Shown: positions 18,117 through 29,655, numbered from the stretch's first letter. The stretch is 64,000 nucleotides of DNA from Azospirillum sp. TSO35-2 (GCF_003116095.1 NZ_LGRA01000021.1:3003915-3067914), one strand, 5' to 3'. Numbers and translations: made by a program. The notes: generated by a model not told the origin, from the sequence alone.

Positions 18117-19174
18117 AGTACGACGGCGACGTCAACTACGCGGCCGATCCCTATGGGATGCCGTCCCGTCAGTCCGCGAGCAAGCGCGGCCTGCTGGCGC
18201 TCGGCTTCGCCGTGGTCGGCGTCGTCGCGTTTGCCGGAACGGTGGTCGTCGGCTTCCGTGGCCATGACCGCATCGCCTCCGACGGTCCGCCGCTGCTGAC
18301 CGCCGACCCCGGTCCGGTCAAGGCACGTCCGGACCAGCCGGGCGGGCTGGAGGTGCCGCACCAGGACATCCTGGCCTACGAGCGGCTGCGCGACCACGAC
18401 GCCAACGGAAAGGGCAACCCTGCGGTGGAACGGCTGCTGCCGCCGCCGGAGGTCCCGCTGCCCCGCCCGGTGGTGACGCCGCAGATGCCGGCGGCGGTGC
18501 CGTTGCCGACGGTGCCCTCGGTGGCGCAGTTGCCGCCGGGCTCCACCGCCACGGTGCCGCGGGACAGCGTCGCCGCCGCGGTGGCCGCCGCCGCCCCGCT
18601 GGTGCCGCCGGAACCGCTTCCGGGACAGCCGACTGCCATGCCACCAGCCGCCGTTCCGCCGGCCGGCCCCGTGGCGTCGGCAAGCCTGCCGCCGCCGAAC
18701 GTCGCCGCCAAACCGCAGCCGGCACCGGTCGCCGGCCCGCGCCCGCAGCCGACCGCGACGGCGCCCAAGCCGGCGGCACCACCGGCGGCCCAGGCCTCGG
18801 CACAGCCGATCGGTCAGTTGATCGCCAAGCTGGAATCCGCGTCGCTGCCCGCCGCTCCGGCGGCGAAGACGGCGCCGCAGCCGGCCAAGCCGGCTGTCGC
18901 GGCCGCGCCGACGGTGACGGGGGGAAGCGGCGGCTGGCGGGTCCAACTGGCGTCCGTCCGCAGCGAGGCGGAGGCCGCCGCCGAGTGGAAGCGCCTCGCC
19001 GGCCGTCATTCGGACGCGCTCGGCGGCCTGTCGATGCAGGTCGCCAAGGTCGATCTGGGCGACAAGGGGACCTTCTACCGGGTGCAGGGCGCCGGTGCCG
19101 ACGAGGCGCGCGCCAAGTCGGTCTGCGCTCTGCTGCGCGCTCAGAATGTGGGGTGTGTGGTTGTCCGTCCTTGA
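18113..19174 (+). CDS. SPOR-domain membrane protein
   Basis: A 353-residue bitopic protein: cytosolic N-terminus, one TM helix (about 25-47), a long Pro/Ala-rich periplasmic linker and a C-terminal SPOR domain (about 275-353; GGWRVQLASVRSEAEAAAEW, YRVQGAG). SPOR domains bind denuded glycan strands at the septum, so a role in cell division or cell-wall turnover is likely. Directly coupled to argS upstream and overlaps nagZ downstream, a standard alphaproteobacterial arrangement. Confidence 0.9.
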   Translation: MKYDGDVNYAADPYGMPSRQSASKRGLLALGFAVVGVVAFAGTVVVGFRGHDRIASDGPPLLTADPGPVKARPDQPGGLEVPHQDILAYERLRDHDANGKGNPAVERLLPPPEVPLPRPVVTPQMPAAVPLPTVPSVAQLPPGSTATVPRDSVAAAVAAAAPLVPPEPLPGQPTAMPPAAVPPAGPVASASLPPPNVAAKPQPAPVAGPRPQPTATAPKPAAPPAAQASAQPIGQLIAKLESASLPAAPAAKTAPQPAKPAVAAAPTVTGGSGGWRVQLASVRSEAEAAAEWKRLAGRHSDALGGLSMQVAKVDLGDKGTFYRVQGAGADEARAKSVCALLRAQNVGCVVVRP

Positions 19175-20222
19175 TCGTGTGGAGTCCGTCGGTCCGGGCT
19201 CCCGCCCGCGCGCGGTCGTGTTCGGCTGCGCCGGGCTGGCCCTGACACCCGACGAGGCCGCCTTTTTCCGTGAGAGCGATCCGCTCGGCTTTATCCTGTT
19301 CCGCCGCAACTGCGACAGCCGCGACCAGATGCGCCGGCTGGTGGAGGATCTGCGCGCCAGCGTCGGCCGGCCCGACGCCCCGGTCCTGATCGACCAAGAA
19401 GGCGGGCGCGTGGCACGGATGCGGCCGCCGCACTGGCCGGCCCACCCACCGATGGGCGTGTTCGGCACGCTCGCCGCCCGCGATCCGGCGGCCGGGCGCG
19501 AGGCCGCCTGGATCAACGGGCGCCTGCTGGCCCACATGTTGGTGGAGGTCGGGATCACGGTGGATTGCGCCCCGGTCTGCGACGTCCCGGTGGAGGGCGC
19601 GCACGACATCATCGGCGACCGCGCCTTCTCGCGCGATCCGGCGGTGGTGATCGATCTGGCGCGGGCAACCGCCGACGGGCTGCTGGCCGGCGGGGTCCTG
19701 CCGGTGATCAAGCACATCCCCGGTCACGGCCGCGCCTTCGCCGACAGCCACGCCGAACTGCCGGTGGTGGAGGCCGACCGCGCCGCGCTGGAAGCGACCG
19801 ACTTCGCGCCGTTCCGCGCGCTGGCCGACCTGCCGCTGGCGATGGTGGCCCATGTCGTGCTGAAGGCGATCGACCCGACCGCGCCCGCCAGCACCTCGCC
19901 CATCGTGGTGCGCGAGGTGGTGCGCGGCCCGTCCATCGGCTTCGACGGGCTGCTGTTCAGCGACGACCTGTCGATGAACGCGCTGCAGGGCGATGCGCGC
20001 GGCCGCGCCGAAGCGGTGCTGGCGGCGGGCATGGATGTCGTGCTCCACTGCAACGGCGACCTCGGCGAGATGCGCGCGCTGGTCGGCGCGGTGCCGGGGC
20101 TGAGCGGTGCGGCGGCGGCACGCTGGGAGCGGGCGGAGACGATGCGCCACGCGCCGGACCCGGCGGACATCGCGGCACTGACGACCCGGCTGGCCGAGCT
20201 GCTCGGCCGGGCCGGAACCTGA
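19146..20222 (+). CDS. nagZ: Beta-N-acetylhexosaminidase (peptidoglycan recycling)
   Basis: A ~358-residue glycoside hydrolase family 3 enzyme that removes GlcNAc from anhydro-muropeptides in the cytosol. Motifs: LIDQEGGRVARM, the GH3 KHIPGHGRAFADSH with the catalytic His/Asp dyad, and LLFSDDLSMNAL carrying the nucleophile Asp. The start is uncertain: ATG 19146, GTG 19155 and TTG 19161 all overlap the end of the SPOR gene and none has a clear ribosome-binding site. Confidence 0.93.
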   Translation: MWGVWLSVLDRVESVGPGSRPRAVVFGCAGLALTPDEAAFFRESDPLGFILFRRNCDSRDQMRRLVEDLRASVGRPDAPVLIDQEGGRVARMRPPHWPAHPPMGVFGTLAARDPAAGREAAWINGRLLAHMLVEVGITVDCAPVCDVPVEGAHDIIGDRAFSRDPAVVIDLARATADGLLAGGVLPVIKHIPGHGRAFADSHAELPVVEADRAALEATDFAPFRALADLPLAMVAHVVLKAIDPTAPASTSPIVVREVVRGPSIGFDGLLFSDDLSMNALQGDARGRAEAVLAAGMDVVLHCNGDLGEMRALVGAVPGLSGAAAARWERAETMRHAPDPADIAALTTRLAELLGRAGT

Positions 20223-20239
20223 CGGGGAGGGAGCGGACG

Positions 20240-20917
20240 ATGGAGGCTTGGATCTTCCAGGTGACGGCCGTGGCCCTGCCGGCCATCCTCGCCATCACCA
20301 TGCACGAGGCGGCGCACGGGTTCGTCGCCTGGCGGCTGGGCGACGACACCGCCTATCGGCTGGGCCGCGTCACCTTCAACCCGATCCGCCACATCGACCC
20401 GTTCGGGACGGTGCTGCTGCCGGCGCTGATGTATTTCACCACCGGCTTCGTCTTCGGCTGGGCCAAGCCGGTGCCGGTCAATTTCGCCCGGCTGGACCAT
20501 CCGCGGCGCGACATGGTGTGGGTGGCACTCGCCGGGCCGGGGACCAACTTCCTGCTGGCGATCGCCTCGGCGGTGCTGTGGCGGCTGGTCAACCCGGACA
20601 ACAGCACGGTCGAGCTGTGGATCCGCTCGGCCTGCGAGGTGTCGGTGCTGGTCAACGTCGTCCTGATGGTGTTCAACCTGATCCCGCTGCCGCCGCTGGA
20701 CGGTGGGCGGGTGGCGGTCGGCATCCTGCCCGACGTGCTGGCGAGGCCGCTGGCCGGGCTGGAGCGGTTCGGCATGCTGATCCTGCTGGCGGCCATCTTC
20801 CTGCTGCCGACGCTGGGGCGGCAGATCGGCGTCGATCTCAATGTCATGACCTGGGTGCTGGGCCCGCCGGTGGACGTGGTGATCGACTTCATCCGCGTCC
20901 TCACCGGCAACGACTGA
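20240..20917 (+). CDS. Site-2-protease-family membrane metallopeptidase (M50)
   Basis: A 225-residue multi-pass protease-like protein. The zinc motif H22-E-A-A-H26 lies in the first TM helix and the third ligand region is N146-LIPLPPLD154. These are the catalytic features of the short bacterial S2P group without PDZ domain. GGGAGGGAG precedes the ATG. Positioned between nagZ and scpA and overlapping the scpA start, as in many alphaproteobacteria. Its substrate is unknown. Confidence 0.9.
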   Translation: MEAWIFQVTAVALPAILAITMHEAAHGFVAWRLGDDTAYRLGRVTFNPIRHIDPFGTVLLPALMYFTTGFVFGWAKPVPVNFARLDHPRRDMVWVALAGPGTNFLLAIASAVLWRLVNPDNSTVELWIRSACEVSVLVNVVLMVFNLIPLPPLDGGRVAVGILPDVLARPLAGLERFGMLILLAAIFLLPTLGRQIGVDLNVMTWVLGPPVDVVIDFIRVLTGND

Positions 20918-21762
20918 TGGGCGACGTCCCGGCCGAGTGTGTGGCCGCCGATTCGCCGCGTGACCCGTCGCCCTCCGAACAGCTCCTGCTGGTGCTCGAC
21001 GGCTTCGAGGGGCCGTTGGACATGCTGCTGGCGCTGGGGCGCGACCAGAAGGTCGACCTGACGCGCATCTCCATCCTGGAACTGGCCGACCAGTACCTCG
21101 CCTTCGTGGCGGAGGCGCGCAAGGTGCGGCTGGAGCTGGCGGCCGACTATCTGGTGATGGCGGCGTGGCTGGCCTACCTGAAATCCCGCCTGCTGCTGCC
21201 CGAACCGGAGGGCGAGGAGCCGTCGGGCGAGGACATGGCGGCGGCGCTCGCCTTCCAGCTTCAGCGGCTGGAGGCGATGAAGGAGGCGGCGGCACGGCTG
21301 TTCGCCCGGCCGCGGCTGGGCATCGACGTCCACCCGCGCGGCGCGCCGGAGGATCTCGACCTGCACCGCAAGTCGGTCTACGAGGTGACTCTGTTCGACC
21401 TGCTGCGCGCCTATGGCCGGCACCGCGGCCGCAAGGAGGCCGGCGTCCTGCACATCGCCCCCGTCCGCCTCTATTCGATGGAGGAGGCGGTGCAGCGCCT
21501 GTCCGCGCTGCTCGGCCATATGCCGGACTGGGCGACGCTCGCCAGCTTCCTGCCGGGCGGGGCGGGGGAGGGCGGCGCGCTGCTGACCCGCTCGGCCCTG
21601 GCGGCCCATTTCGCCGCGACGCTGGAACTCGCCAAGGCCGGCCGGGTGGAGTTGCGCCAGGAGGGCGCCTTCGCTCCGCTCTACGTCCGCAGCCGCCGCG
21701 GCGACGGCGGTCCCCCCGTGGTCGGCGAAGCCGGCGAGCCAGCAGCCACCGGAAACACCTGA
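20917..21762 (+). CDS. scpA: Segregation and condensation protein A
   Basis: A 281-residue kleisin of the Smc-ScpAB condensin complex, which organises and segregates the chromosome. The N-terminal kleisin motif FEGPLDMLLALGRDQKVDL and the ADYLVMAAWLAYLKSRLLLP segment are diagnostic; the C-terminal winged helix follows. The start shares the TGATG junction with the upstream protease. Cotranscribed with scpB. Confidence 0.95.
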   Translation: MGDVPAECVAADSPRDPSPSEQLLLVLDGFEGPLDMLLALGRDQKVDLTRISILELADQYLAFVAEARKVRLELAADYLVMAAWLAYLKSRLLLPEPEGEEPSGEDMAAALAFQLQRLEAMKEAAARLFARPRLGIDVHPRGAPEDLDLHRKSVYEVTLFDLLRAYGRHRGRKEAGVLHIAPVRLYSMEEAVQRLSALLGHMPDWATLASFLPGGAGEGGALLTRSALAAHFAATLELAKAGRVELRQEGAFAPLYVRSRRGDGGPPVVGEAGEPAATGNT

Positions 21763-21776
21763 AAGCCCGACCGGTC

Positions 21777-22412
21777 ATGATCAAGGAAGTCACCGACGCG
21801 CACGAGGCGGAGGCCCGCATCGGCAAGCTGCGCCTGCTGGAAGCGCTGCTGTTCGCATCCGCCGAGCCGCTGGACGAGGAAACGCTGGCCGGCCGCATCG
21901 GTCCGGAGGTCGGCGCGCTGCTGGAGGAATTGCGCGCCCACTACGCGCCGCGCGGCGTCAATCTGGTGCGGACCGGCGGCGGCTGGGCGATGCGCACCGC
22001 CGCCGATCTCGCCCCGCAGCTTCGCCGCGAGGAGGAGGTGTCGCGCAAGCTGTCCCGCGCGGCGATCGAAACGCTGGCGATCATCGCCTACCATCAGCCG
22101 GTGACGCGGGGCGAGATCGAGTCCATCCGTGGCGTCGCCACCAGCAAGGGCACGCTGGACCTGCTGATGGAGCATGGCTGGATCCGGCCGGGCCGGCGGC
22201 GCGAGACCCCCGGGCGGCCGCTGACCTGGATCACAACCGACCATTTCCTCGACCATTTCGGGCTGGAATCGCTGCGCGACCTGCCCAGCGTCGACGACCT
22301 GCGCGCCGCCGGCCTGCTGGACAGCCGCCCGGTGCTGCTGGGGCTGGGGGGCATGGGCGACGACGGCGCGCTGCCGTCCGGCGATGGCGATTCCGGTCAC
22401 GACGGGGAGTAA
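21777..22412 (+). CDS. scpB: Segregation and condensation protein B
   Basis: A 211-residue winged-helix dimer protein that binds the ScpA kleisin. Family segments: LLEALLFASAEPLDEETLAG, LSRAAIETLAIIAYHQPVTR and IESIRGV. The C-terminal ~25 residues are Gly/Asp-rich and likely disordered. Starts 14 bases after the scpA stop. Confidence 0.95.
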   Translation: MIKEVTDAHEAEARIGKLRLLEALLFASAEPLDEETLAGRIGPEVGALLEELRAHYAPRGVNLVRTGGGWAMRTAADLAPQLRREEEVSRKLSRAAIETLAIIAYHQPVTRGEIESIRGVATSKGTLDLLMEHGWIRPGRRRETPGRPLTWITTDHFLDHFGLESLRDLPSVDDLRAAGLLDSRPVLLGLGGMGDDGALPSGDGDSGHDGE

Positions 22413-22488
22413 CGCAGCTTTTCGCCGGCCGCCGGTCGAATTCCCGTGAAACCTCAATGACGACGGGTTAAGGATGGTGGGGCGAACG

Positions 22489-22517
22489 TTGCGGGCTATT
22501 GGCCTTTCTGCCATAGT
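22489..22517 (+). promoter_or_regulatory. Candidate promoter of tatABC
   Basis: TTGCGG (22489-22494), a 17-base spacer and CATAGT (22512-22517), about 43 bases before the tatA start codon, in the only gap of any size between scpB and tatA. Confidence 0.4.
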
Positions 22518-22559
22518 GCCGGCCCGCCGCAAGGCCGTTCGAAACGTGATAGGCGCGCC

Positions 22560-22817
22560 ATGGGTTCTTTCAGCATCTGGCACTGGATCATCGTTCTTCT
22601 GATCGTTCTGCTGCTGTTCGGCGCCGGTAAGTTGCCGAAAGTGATGGGCGATATCGCGAAGGGTGTGAAGTCCTTCAAGGCGGGCCTCCAGGACGACAGC
22701 GACGATGCCGCCTCCGGCGCGAACGCCCCCGGTGCGAACGCCAAGGTCATCCCGAACCAGCCGGCGGCCAACGCGGCCGAAACGGCGGCCAAGAAGGACG
22801 AGGCGGTCCGCGGCTGA
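22560..22817 (+). CDS. tatA: Sec-independent translocase component TatA
   Basis: An 85-residue twin-arginine translocation pore subunit: short N-terminus, one TM helix (about 7-22), the FGAGKLPKVMGDIAKGVKSFK amphipathic helix with the family GKLP-type hinge, and an acidic/Ala-rich tail. Forms with TatB and TatC the exporter for folded proteins, including cofactor-loaded enzymes such as [NiFe]-hydrogenase. Confidence 0.96.
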   Translation: MGSFSIWHWIIVLLIVLLLFGAGKLPKVMGDIAKGVKSFKAGLQDDSDDAASGANAPGANAKVIPNQPAANAAETAAKKDEAVRG

Positions 22818-22882
22818 CCGACGGCGCGCAAGGCCGCCTTGTGCGCCTCCCCCGCTCCCCGCATTCGTGAAGCCGGAAGAAC

Positions 22883-23383
22883 ATGTTCGACATCGCTTGG
22901 TCCGAACTGATGGTGATCGCCGTCATCGCTCTCGTGGTCATCGGACCCAAGGATTTGCCCAAGGCGATCTTCACGCTGGGCAAATGGGTGCGAAAGGCGA
23001 GAGGCGTCGCGCGCGAGTTCCAGACCCACATCGACGACATGATGCGTGAGACCGAGTTGGACGAGCTTCGCAAGGAAGCCCTGAAGACCCGCGACATGAA
23101 CATCAAGAAGATGATGGAAGACACCATCGACCCCAAGGGCGAGGTGGCCAAGGCGTTCGATCCCAAGGGCTTCGACGTCGGGCTGAACGGTCACGCCGGC
23201 AGCCCGCCGGAACCCGACCTGCCGCCGGCCTCCGAGGCGGTTCCCGCCCCGGCCGCCGCGCCCGCGGTGACGGACAGCGCGCCCGCCAGCACGCCCGCGG
23301 CCCCGGCCCCGGTGCCGGCCACCACCCCACCGGCGCAACCGGCTCACGCCGAGGGCCAGCCGACCGACAAGCACACGCAGTAA
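22883..23383 (+). CDS. tatB: Sec-independent translocase component TatB
   Basis: A 166-residue TatB: MFDIAWSELMVIAVIALVVI TM segment, the conserved GPKDLPKAIFTLGKWV hinge and amphipathic helix with RGVAREFQ, then a long charged helix and an Ala/Pro-rich disordered tail. Part of the TatBC substrate receptor. Lies between tatA and tatC. Confidence 0.96.
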   Translation: MFDIAWSELMVIAVIALVVIGPKDLPKAIFTLGKWVRKARGVAREFQTHIDDMMRETELDELRKEALKTRDMNIKKMMEDTIDPKGEVAKAFDPKGFDVGLNGHAGSPPEPDLPPASEAVPAPAAAPAVTDSAPASTPAAPAPVPATTPPAQPAHAEGQPTDKHTQ

Positions 23384-23392
23384 AGACGGGCC

Positions 23393-24184
23393 ATGACCGG
23401 CGACACGCAGCAGGACGACCTCGAAGACAGCAAGATGCCGCTGATCGATCATCTGATCGAACTGCGGAACCGGTTGATGTGGGCGATCGGCGCGATCCTG
23501 ATCGCCTTCCTGCTGTGTTACGCCGTCTCCGACAAGATCTACAATTTCCTGGTCCAGCCGCTGGCCGACATCCTGGCCGGGCAGGGCCGCCGGATGATCT
23601 ACACCGGCCTGACCGAAGCCTTCTTCACCTATGTGAAGGTCGCCTTCTGGGCCGGCTGCTTCATCTCCTTCCCGGTCGTCGCTGGCCAAATCTGGATGTT
23701 CGTCGCGCCGGGCCTCTACAAGCACGAGCGCAAGGCGTTCCTGCCTTTCCTGGTTGCCACCCCGGTTCTGTTCCTGACCGGCGCCGCGCTCGTCTACTAC
23801 TTCATCTTCCCGATGGCGTGGCGCTTCTTCCTGGGGTTCGAGTACCACCCCGGCGGCGACGCCCCGGCGCTGCCGATCGAGTTCGAGGCGCGCGTCGGCG
23901 AGTACCTGCATCTGGTGATGTCACTGATCTTCGCCTTCGGCATCGCCTTCCAGCTGCCAGTGCTGCTGACCCTGCTGATCCGCGTCGGCATCATCACCAC
24001 CGACACGCTGGCGTCGAAGCGGCGGTACGCCATCGTCTTCGCCTTCATCGCCGCGGCCGTCCTGACCCCGCCGGACGTCATCAGCCAGGTCAGCCTGGCG
24101 ATCCCGATGCTGGCGCTGTACGAGATCTCCATCCTGGTCGGACGCCGCATCGAGAAGGCCCGTGCCGCCGCCGAGGCGGAATAA
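23393..24184 (+). CDS. tatC: Sec-independent translocase component TatC
   Basis: A 263-residue six-TM protein that recognises the twin-arginine signal peptide. It begins with the family motif MPLIDHLIELRNRLMWAIGA, and continues with FTYVKVAFWAGCFISFPV and QVWMF-type (QIWMFVAPGLYKHERK) signatures. Starts ten bases after tatB. The serS and surE genes that often follow in relatives are absent; alaS comes next. Confidence 0.96.
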   Translation: MTGDTQQDDLEDSKMPLIDHLIELRNRLMWAIGAILIAFLLCYAVSDKIYNFLVQPLADILAGQGRRMIYTGLTEAFFTYVKVAFWAGCFISFPVVAGQIWMFVAPGLYKHERKAFLPFLVATPVLFLTGAALVYYFIFPMAWRFFLGFEYHPGGDAPALPIEFEARVGEYLHLVMSLIFAFGIAFQLPVLLTLLIRVGIITTDTLASKRRYAIVFAFIAAAVLTPPDVISQVSLAIPMLALYEISILVGRRIEKARAAAEAE

Positions 24185-24297
24185 GCCGCCCTGGCTGTCG
24201 GCAATAATCCGTCCGTCGTGGACACACCGCCATTCTCGCGCTAAAAGCACGGTTCGGCCAATGGAAGGCCGCGCCGCGCACCCGGAGCCTTGACCGT

Positions 24298-26967
<2,670 letters not shown>

Positions 26968-26973
26968 TCCGAC

Positions 26974-27008
26974 AAAACGGCCTCCGAAGCGATTCGGGGG
27001 CCGTTTTT
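26974..27008 (+). terminator. Rho-independent terminator after alaS
   Basis: A stem of about 14 bp (AACGGCCTCCGAA with TTCGGGGGCCGTT, one G-T wobble), a GCGA loop and a T5 tail, starting seven bases after the stop codon. Confidence 0.92.
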
Positions 27009-27043
27009 CTGTCTGCCGACTTTCTGGCCAGGGCGCCCGATCC

Positions 27044-27376
27044 ATGGAACTCCCGACTCTGCCCTTCACCGTGACCGACTGGAGCGCCGTTCCGGTCACC
27101 GAGCATCCGGGGGAAACCGGCAAGGCGCTGTGGCGCAGCTTCAACGCCGGCGAACTGCGGGTGCGGCTGGTCGAATACACGCCGGGCTATCTGGCCGACC
27201 ATTGGTGCGACCGCGGCCATGTGCTGTTCGTGGTCAGCGGCGAACTGGTCACGGAACTGAAGGACGGCCGGCGGTTTGTACTGACGGCGGGCATGAGCTA
27301 TCAGGTGTCCGACTTCGGCGACCACCCGCACCGATCATCCACCGAGGCCGGCGCGACCCTGTTCATCGTGGATTGA
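27044..27376 (+). CDS. Small cupin-fold protein (DHCW-motif type)
   Basis: A 110-residue single-domain cupin. The metal-site region reads PGYLADHWCDRGHVLFVVSGEL, followed by the second cupin motif with HPHRSS. It resembles the group annotated as DHCW-motif cupins, although here the order is D-H-W-C. Likely a metal-binding small enzyme or sensor; the substrate is unknown. It sits 12 bases ahead of the MoxR ATPase gene, suggesting cotranscription. Confidence 0.7.
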   Translation: MELPTLPFTVTDWSAVPVTEHPGETGKALWRSFNAGELRVRLVEYTPGYLADHWCDRGHVLFVVSGELVTELKDGRRFVLTAGMSYQVSDFGDHPHRSSTEAGATLFIVD

Positions 27377-27388
27377 GGAAACCGTCCC

Positions 27389-28234
27389 ATGCGCTTCACC
27401 GGAACCGACAGCTACGTCGCCACCGAGGACCTGATGGTGGCGGTCAACGCCGCAATCACGCTGGAGCGGCCTCTTCTGGTGAAGGGGGAGCCGGGGACCG
27501 GCAAGACGGTGCTGGCGGTGGAGATCGCCCGGGCGCTGAACAAGCCGCTGCTGTCCTGGCACGTCAAGTCGACGACCAAGGCGCAGCAGGGCCTGTACGA
27601 ATACGACGCGGTCAGCCGCCTGCGCGACAGCCAGTTGGGCGAAGCGAAGGTCCACGACATCGGCAACTACATCGTCCGCGGCAAGCTGTGGGAAGCCTTC
27701 GAGGCGCCCGAGCCGCCGGTGCTGCTGATCGACGAGATTGACAAGGCCGACATCGAGTTCCCCAACGACCTGCTGCTCGAACTCGACCGCATGGAGTTCC
27801 ACGTCTACGAAACCCGCCAGACGATCAAGGCGGCCAAGCGCCCGATCGTCATCATCACCTCCAACAACGAGAAGGAGCTGCCGGACGCCTTCCTGCGCCG
27901 CTGCTTCTTCCACTACATCCGCTTCCCCGACCGCGAGACGATGGAACAGATCGTCGCCGTCCATTACCCGGACCTGAAATCGACCCTGCTGCGCGAGGCG
28001 CTGAACCTGTTCTACGACCTGCGCGAGGTGCCGGGGCTGAAGAAGAAGCCGTCGACCTCCGAACTGCTGGACTGGATCCGGCTGCTGATGGTCGAGGACA
28101 TCGACCCGGAAACCCTGCGCGCCAAGGACGCCCGCAGCATGATCCCGCCGCTGTGCGGCGCCCTGCTGAAGAACGAGCAGGACGTCCACGCGCTGGAACG
28201 GCTGGCCTTCCTGGCGAAGCGCGGCGGGCGCTGA
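27389..28234 (+). CDS. MoxR-family AAA+ ATPase
   Basis: A 281-residue AAA+ protein with Walker A GEPGTGKT (residues 33-40), Walker B LLIDEIDKAD, sensor 1 TSNNEKELPDAFLRRC and sensor 2 region. MoxR ATPases act as chaperones for metal-cofactor insertion or complex assembly, usually with a VWA-domain partner encoded next door. Here no VWA gene follows; the nearest is the coxE-like gene 10 kb away. A paralogue (33-40 vs 45-52 Walker A) is the CoxD-like ATPase at 40001. Confidence 0.9.
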   Translation: MRFTGTDSYVATEDLMVAVNAAITLERPLLVKGEPGTGKTVLAVEIARALNKPLLSWHVKSTTKAQQGLYEYDAVSRLRDSQLGEAKVHDIGNYIVRGKLWEAFEAPEPPVLLIDEIDKADIEFPNDLLLELDRMEFHVYETRQTIKAAKRPIVIITSNNEKELPDAFLRRCFFHYIRFPDRETMEQIVAVHYPDLKSTLLREALNLFYDLREVPGLKKKPSTSELLDWIRLLMVEDIDPETLRAKDARSMIPPLCGALLKNEQDVHALERLAFLAKRGGR

Positions 28235-28313
28235 GGTCAGCGCGTCTTCCGGACTGCGGCATTTTGGCGGAAGACGGCTTGACCGCGGCCTCACCAAGCG
28301 GTAAGCAGGAGTC

Positions 28314-28364
28314 ATGACCATCGCCCACACCATGCGAATGCGAATTACCGGCCCGGCGCTCTGA
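28314..28364 (+). CDS. Possible 16-residue leader peptide
   Basis: A tiny frame reading MTIAHTMRMRITGPAL with an AGCAGGAG site four bases upstream of its ATG. Five of its 16 residues are Thr or Ile, the substrate and end-product side of the threonine dehydratase encoded 270 bases downstream. It could be an attenuator leader; chance cannot be excluded for so short a frame. Confidence 0.3.
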   Translation: MTIAHTMRMRITGPAL

Positions 28365-28633
28365 CAGCGTCGGACAGTTGCCGTGTTCGTGTTCACTGGT
28401 CGTGTGGAGTGTGTAGCGTGCCGCTGCACCCTGAGGTTACCGGGACCCTCAATCCGGTTCATCGTTGCAAAAGTGAATTGACCGCCGTTGCGGCGCCGCT
28501 GTGCGCTGTCCGGTTCGGTGCGCTCCTTGGTGAGCGAATGTGTGGCTCGGCGCGAATTAGTCCCCCGGTCCGCTGAGGCGGTCCGGGTCACGCCCGATTT
28601 CTCCCCGCATTCGTTCGCCCAAGGATTTCCGCG
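28365..28633 (+). promoter_or_regulatory. Long leader of the dehydratase gene with hairpin
   Basis: Gene-free stretch. An imperfect stem CCCGGTCCGC / GCGGTCCGGG (one T-T mismatch) around TGAG lies near 28564-28587, about 50 bases before the dehydratase start. It could fold into a structure near the ribosome-binding site. No T-tract follows. Confidence 0.3.
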
Positions 28634-29617
28634 ATGCTCTCCGCGCATGCCGATGCCGCGCGCACGCTTACTGTGCACAGCCGTTTCGACACCCGTTCCC
28701 CTGATTTCGAAGACCGCCTGCCGGCGTGGCTGCCGCTGTCGGCGGTGACCGATGCCGCGGAGCGGCTGGCCGGCCAGATCGTCCGCACACCGCTGCTGCA
28801 CGCCGCCAGCCTGGGGCGCGAGCTGTGGCTGAAGGCCGAGGTGTTCCAGGCCACCGGCGCCTTCAAGGAGCGCGGCGCGCTGAACCGCCTGCTGCGGTTG
28901 ACGGCGCCGGAGCGGGCCGGCGGCGTGGTGGCGATGTCGGCGGGCAACCACGCGCAGGGGGTGGCGTTGCACGCCGCGCGACTGGGCGTCAAGGCGACCA
29001 TCGTGATGCCGGTGACGGCGCCCCGCTGCAAGGTGGAGCGGACGGCCGAGCTCGGCGCCGAGGTGGTGCTGTTTGGTGCCACGGTGGGCGAAGCCAAGGG
29101 CAAGGCGCTGGAACTGGCGACGGAGCGGCGGCTGACCTTCCTCCACCCCTACGACGATCCCGACGTCATCGCCGGACAGGGCACGGTCGGGCTGGAGCTG
29201 CTGGCCGACCGTCCGGACGTCGAGACGGTGGTGGTGCCGGTGGGCGGCGGCGGGCTGCTGGCCGGCGTGGCGGCGGCGGTCAAGGCGCAGCGCCCCCATG
29301 TGCGGGTGGTTGGTGTTCGGCTGGCGCGCCGCGGCGGGCCGACGCTGGCCGACGGCATCAACGTCCACGCGCTGGGCAAGCTGCCCCAGCTCATCGTCGA
29401 CACCCTGGTCGACCGCGTCGTCGAGGTGGAGGAGGGCGAGATCGCCGCGGCGATGCGCGCACTGCACGGCTCCTTCGGCGTGGTCGCCGAGGGGGCGGGG
29501 GCTGCCGCCGTCGCCGCGGTGCTGAGCGGCCGGCTCGGCCGGACCGGCCGGACGGTGGCGGTGCTGTCAGGCCGCAACGTCGACGGCGACACGCTGGCGC
29601 GAACCCTCGCGGCGTAA
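28634..29617 (+). CDS. PLP-dependent threonine/serine dehydratase
   Basis: A 327-residue fold-type II PLP enzyme that would deaminate threonine to 2-oxobutyrate or serine to pyruvate. PLP-binding Lys is in ATGAFKERGA, the Asn-loop is SAGNHAQGVA and the glycine-rich phosphate cup is PVGGGGLLAG. It lacks the C-terminal ACT/regulatory domain of biosynthetic IlvA, so it is the short catabolic type; related enzymes (for example EutB-type or hydroxyaspartate dehydratases) cannot be excluded. Monocistronic. Confidence 0.85.
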   Translation: MLSAHADAARTLTVHSRFDTRSPDFEDRLPAWLPLSAVTDAAERLAGQIVRTPLLHAASLGRELWLKAEVFQATGAFKERGALNRLLRLTAPERAGGVVAMSAGNHAQGVALHAARLGVKATIVMPVTAPRCKVERTAELGAEVVLFGATVGEAKGKALELATERRLTFLHPYDDPDVIAGQGTVGLELLADRPDVETVVVPVGGGGLLAGVAAAVKAQRPHVRVVGVRLARRGGPTLADGINVHALGKLPQLIVDTLVDRVVEVEEGEIAAAMRALHGSFGVVAEGAGAAAVAAVLSGRLGRTGRTVAVLSGRNVDGDTLARTLAA

Positions 29618-29635
29618 GGGGACCGTAAGGACGGA

Positions 29636-29655
29636 GGTGCCGCGCCTGCGGCACC
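29636..29655 (+). terminator. Hairpin after the dehydratase gene
   Basis: A perfect 8-bp stem GGTGCCGC / GCGGCACC with loop GCCT, 19 bases after the stop codon; no T-tract, so termination strength is uncertain. Confidence 0.5.

Noticed and set aside
18113..19174. Pro/Ala-rich stretch of the SPOR protein as a tandem-repeat element
   Set aside because: Low-complexity linker typical of this family; no fixed repeat unit at the DNA level.
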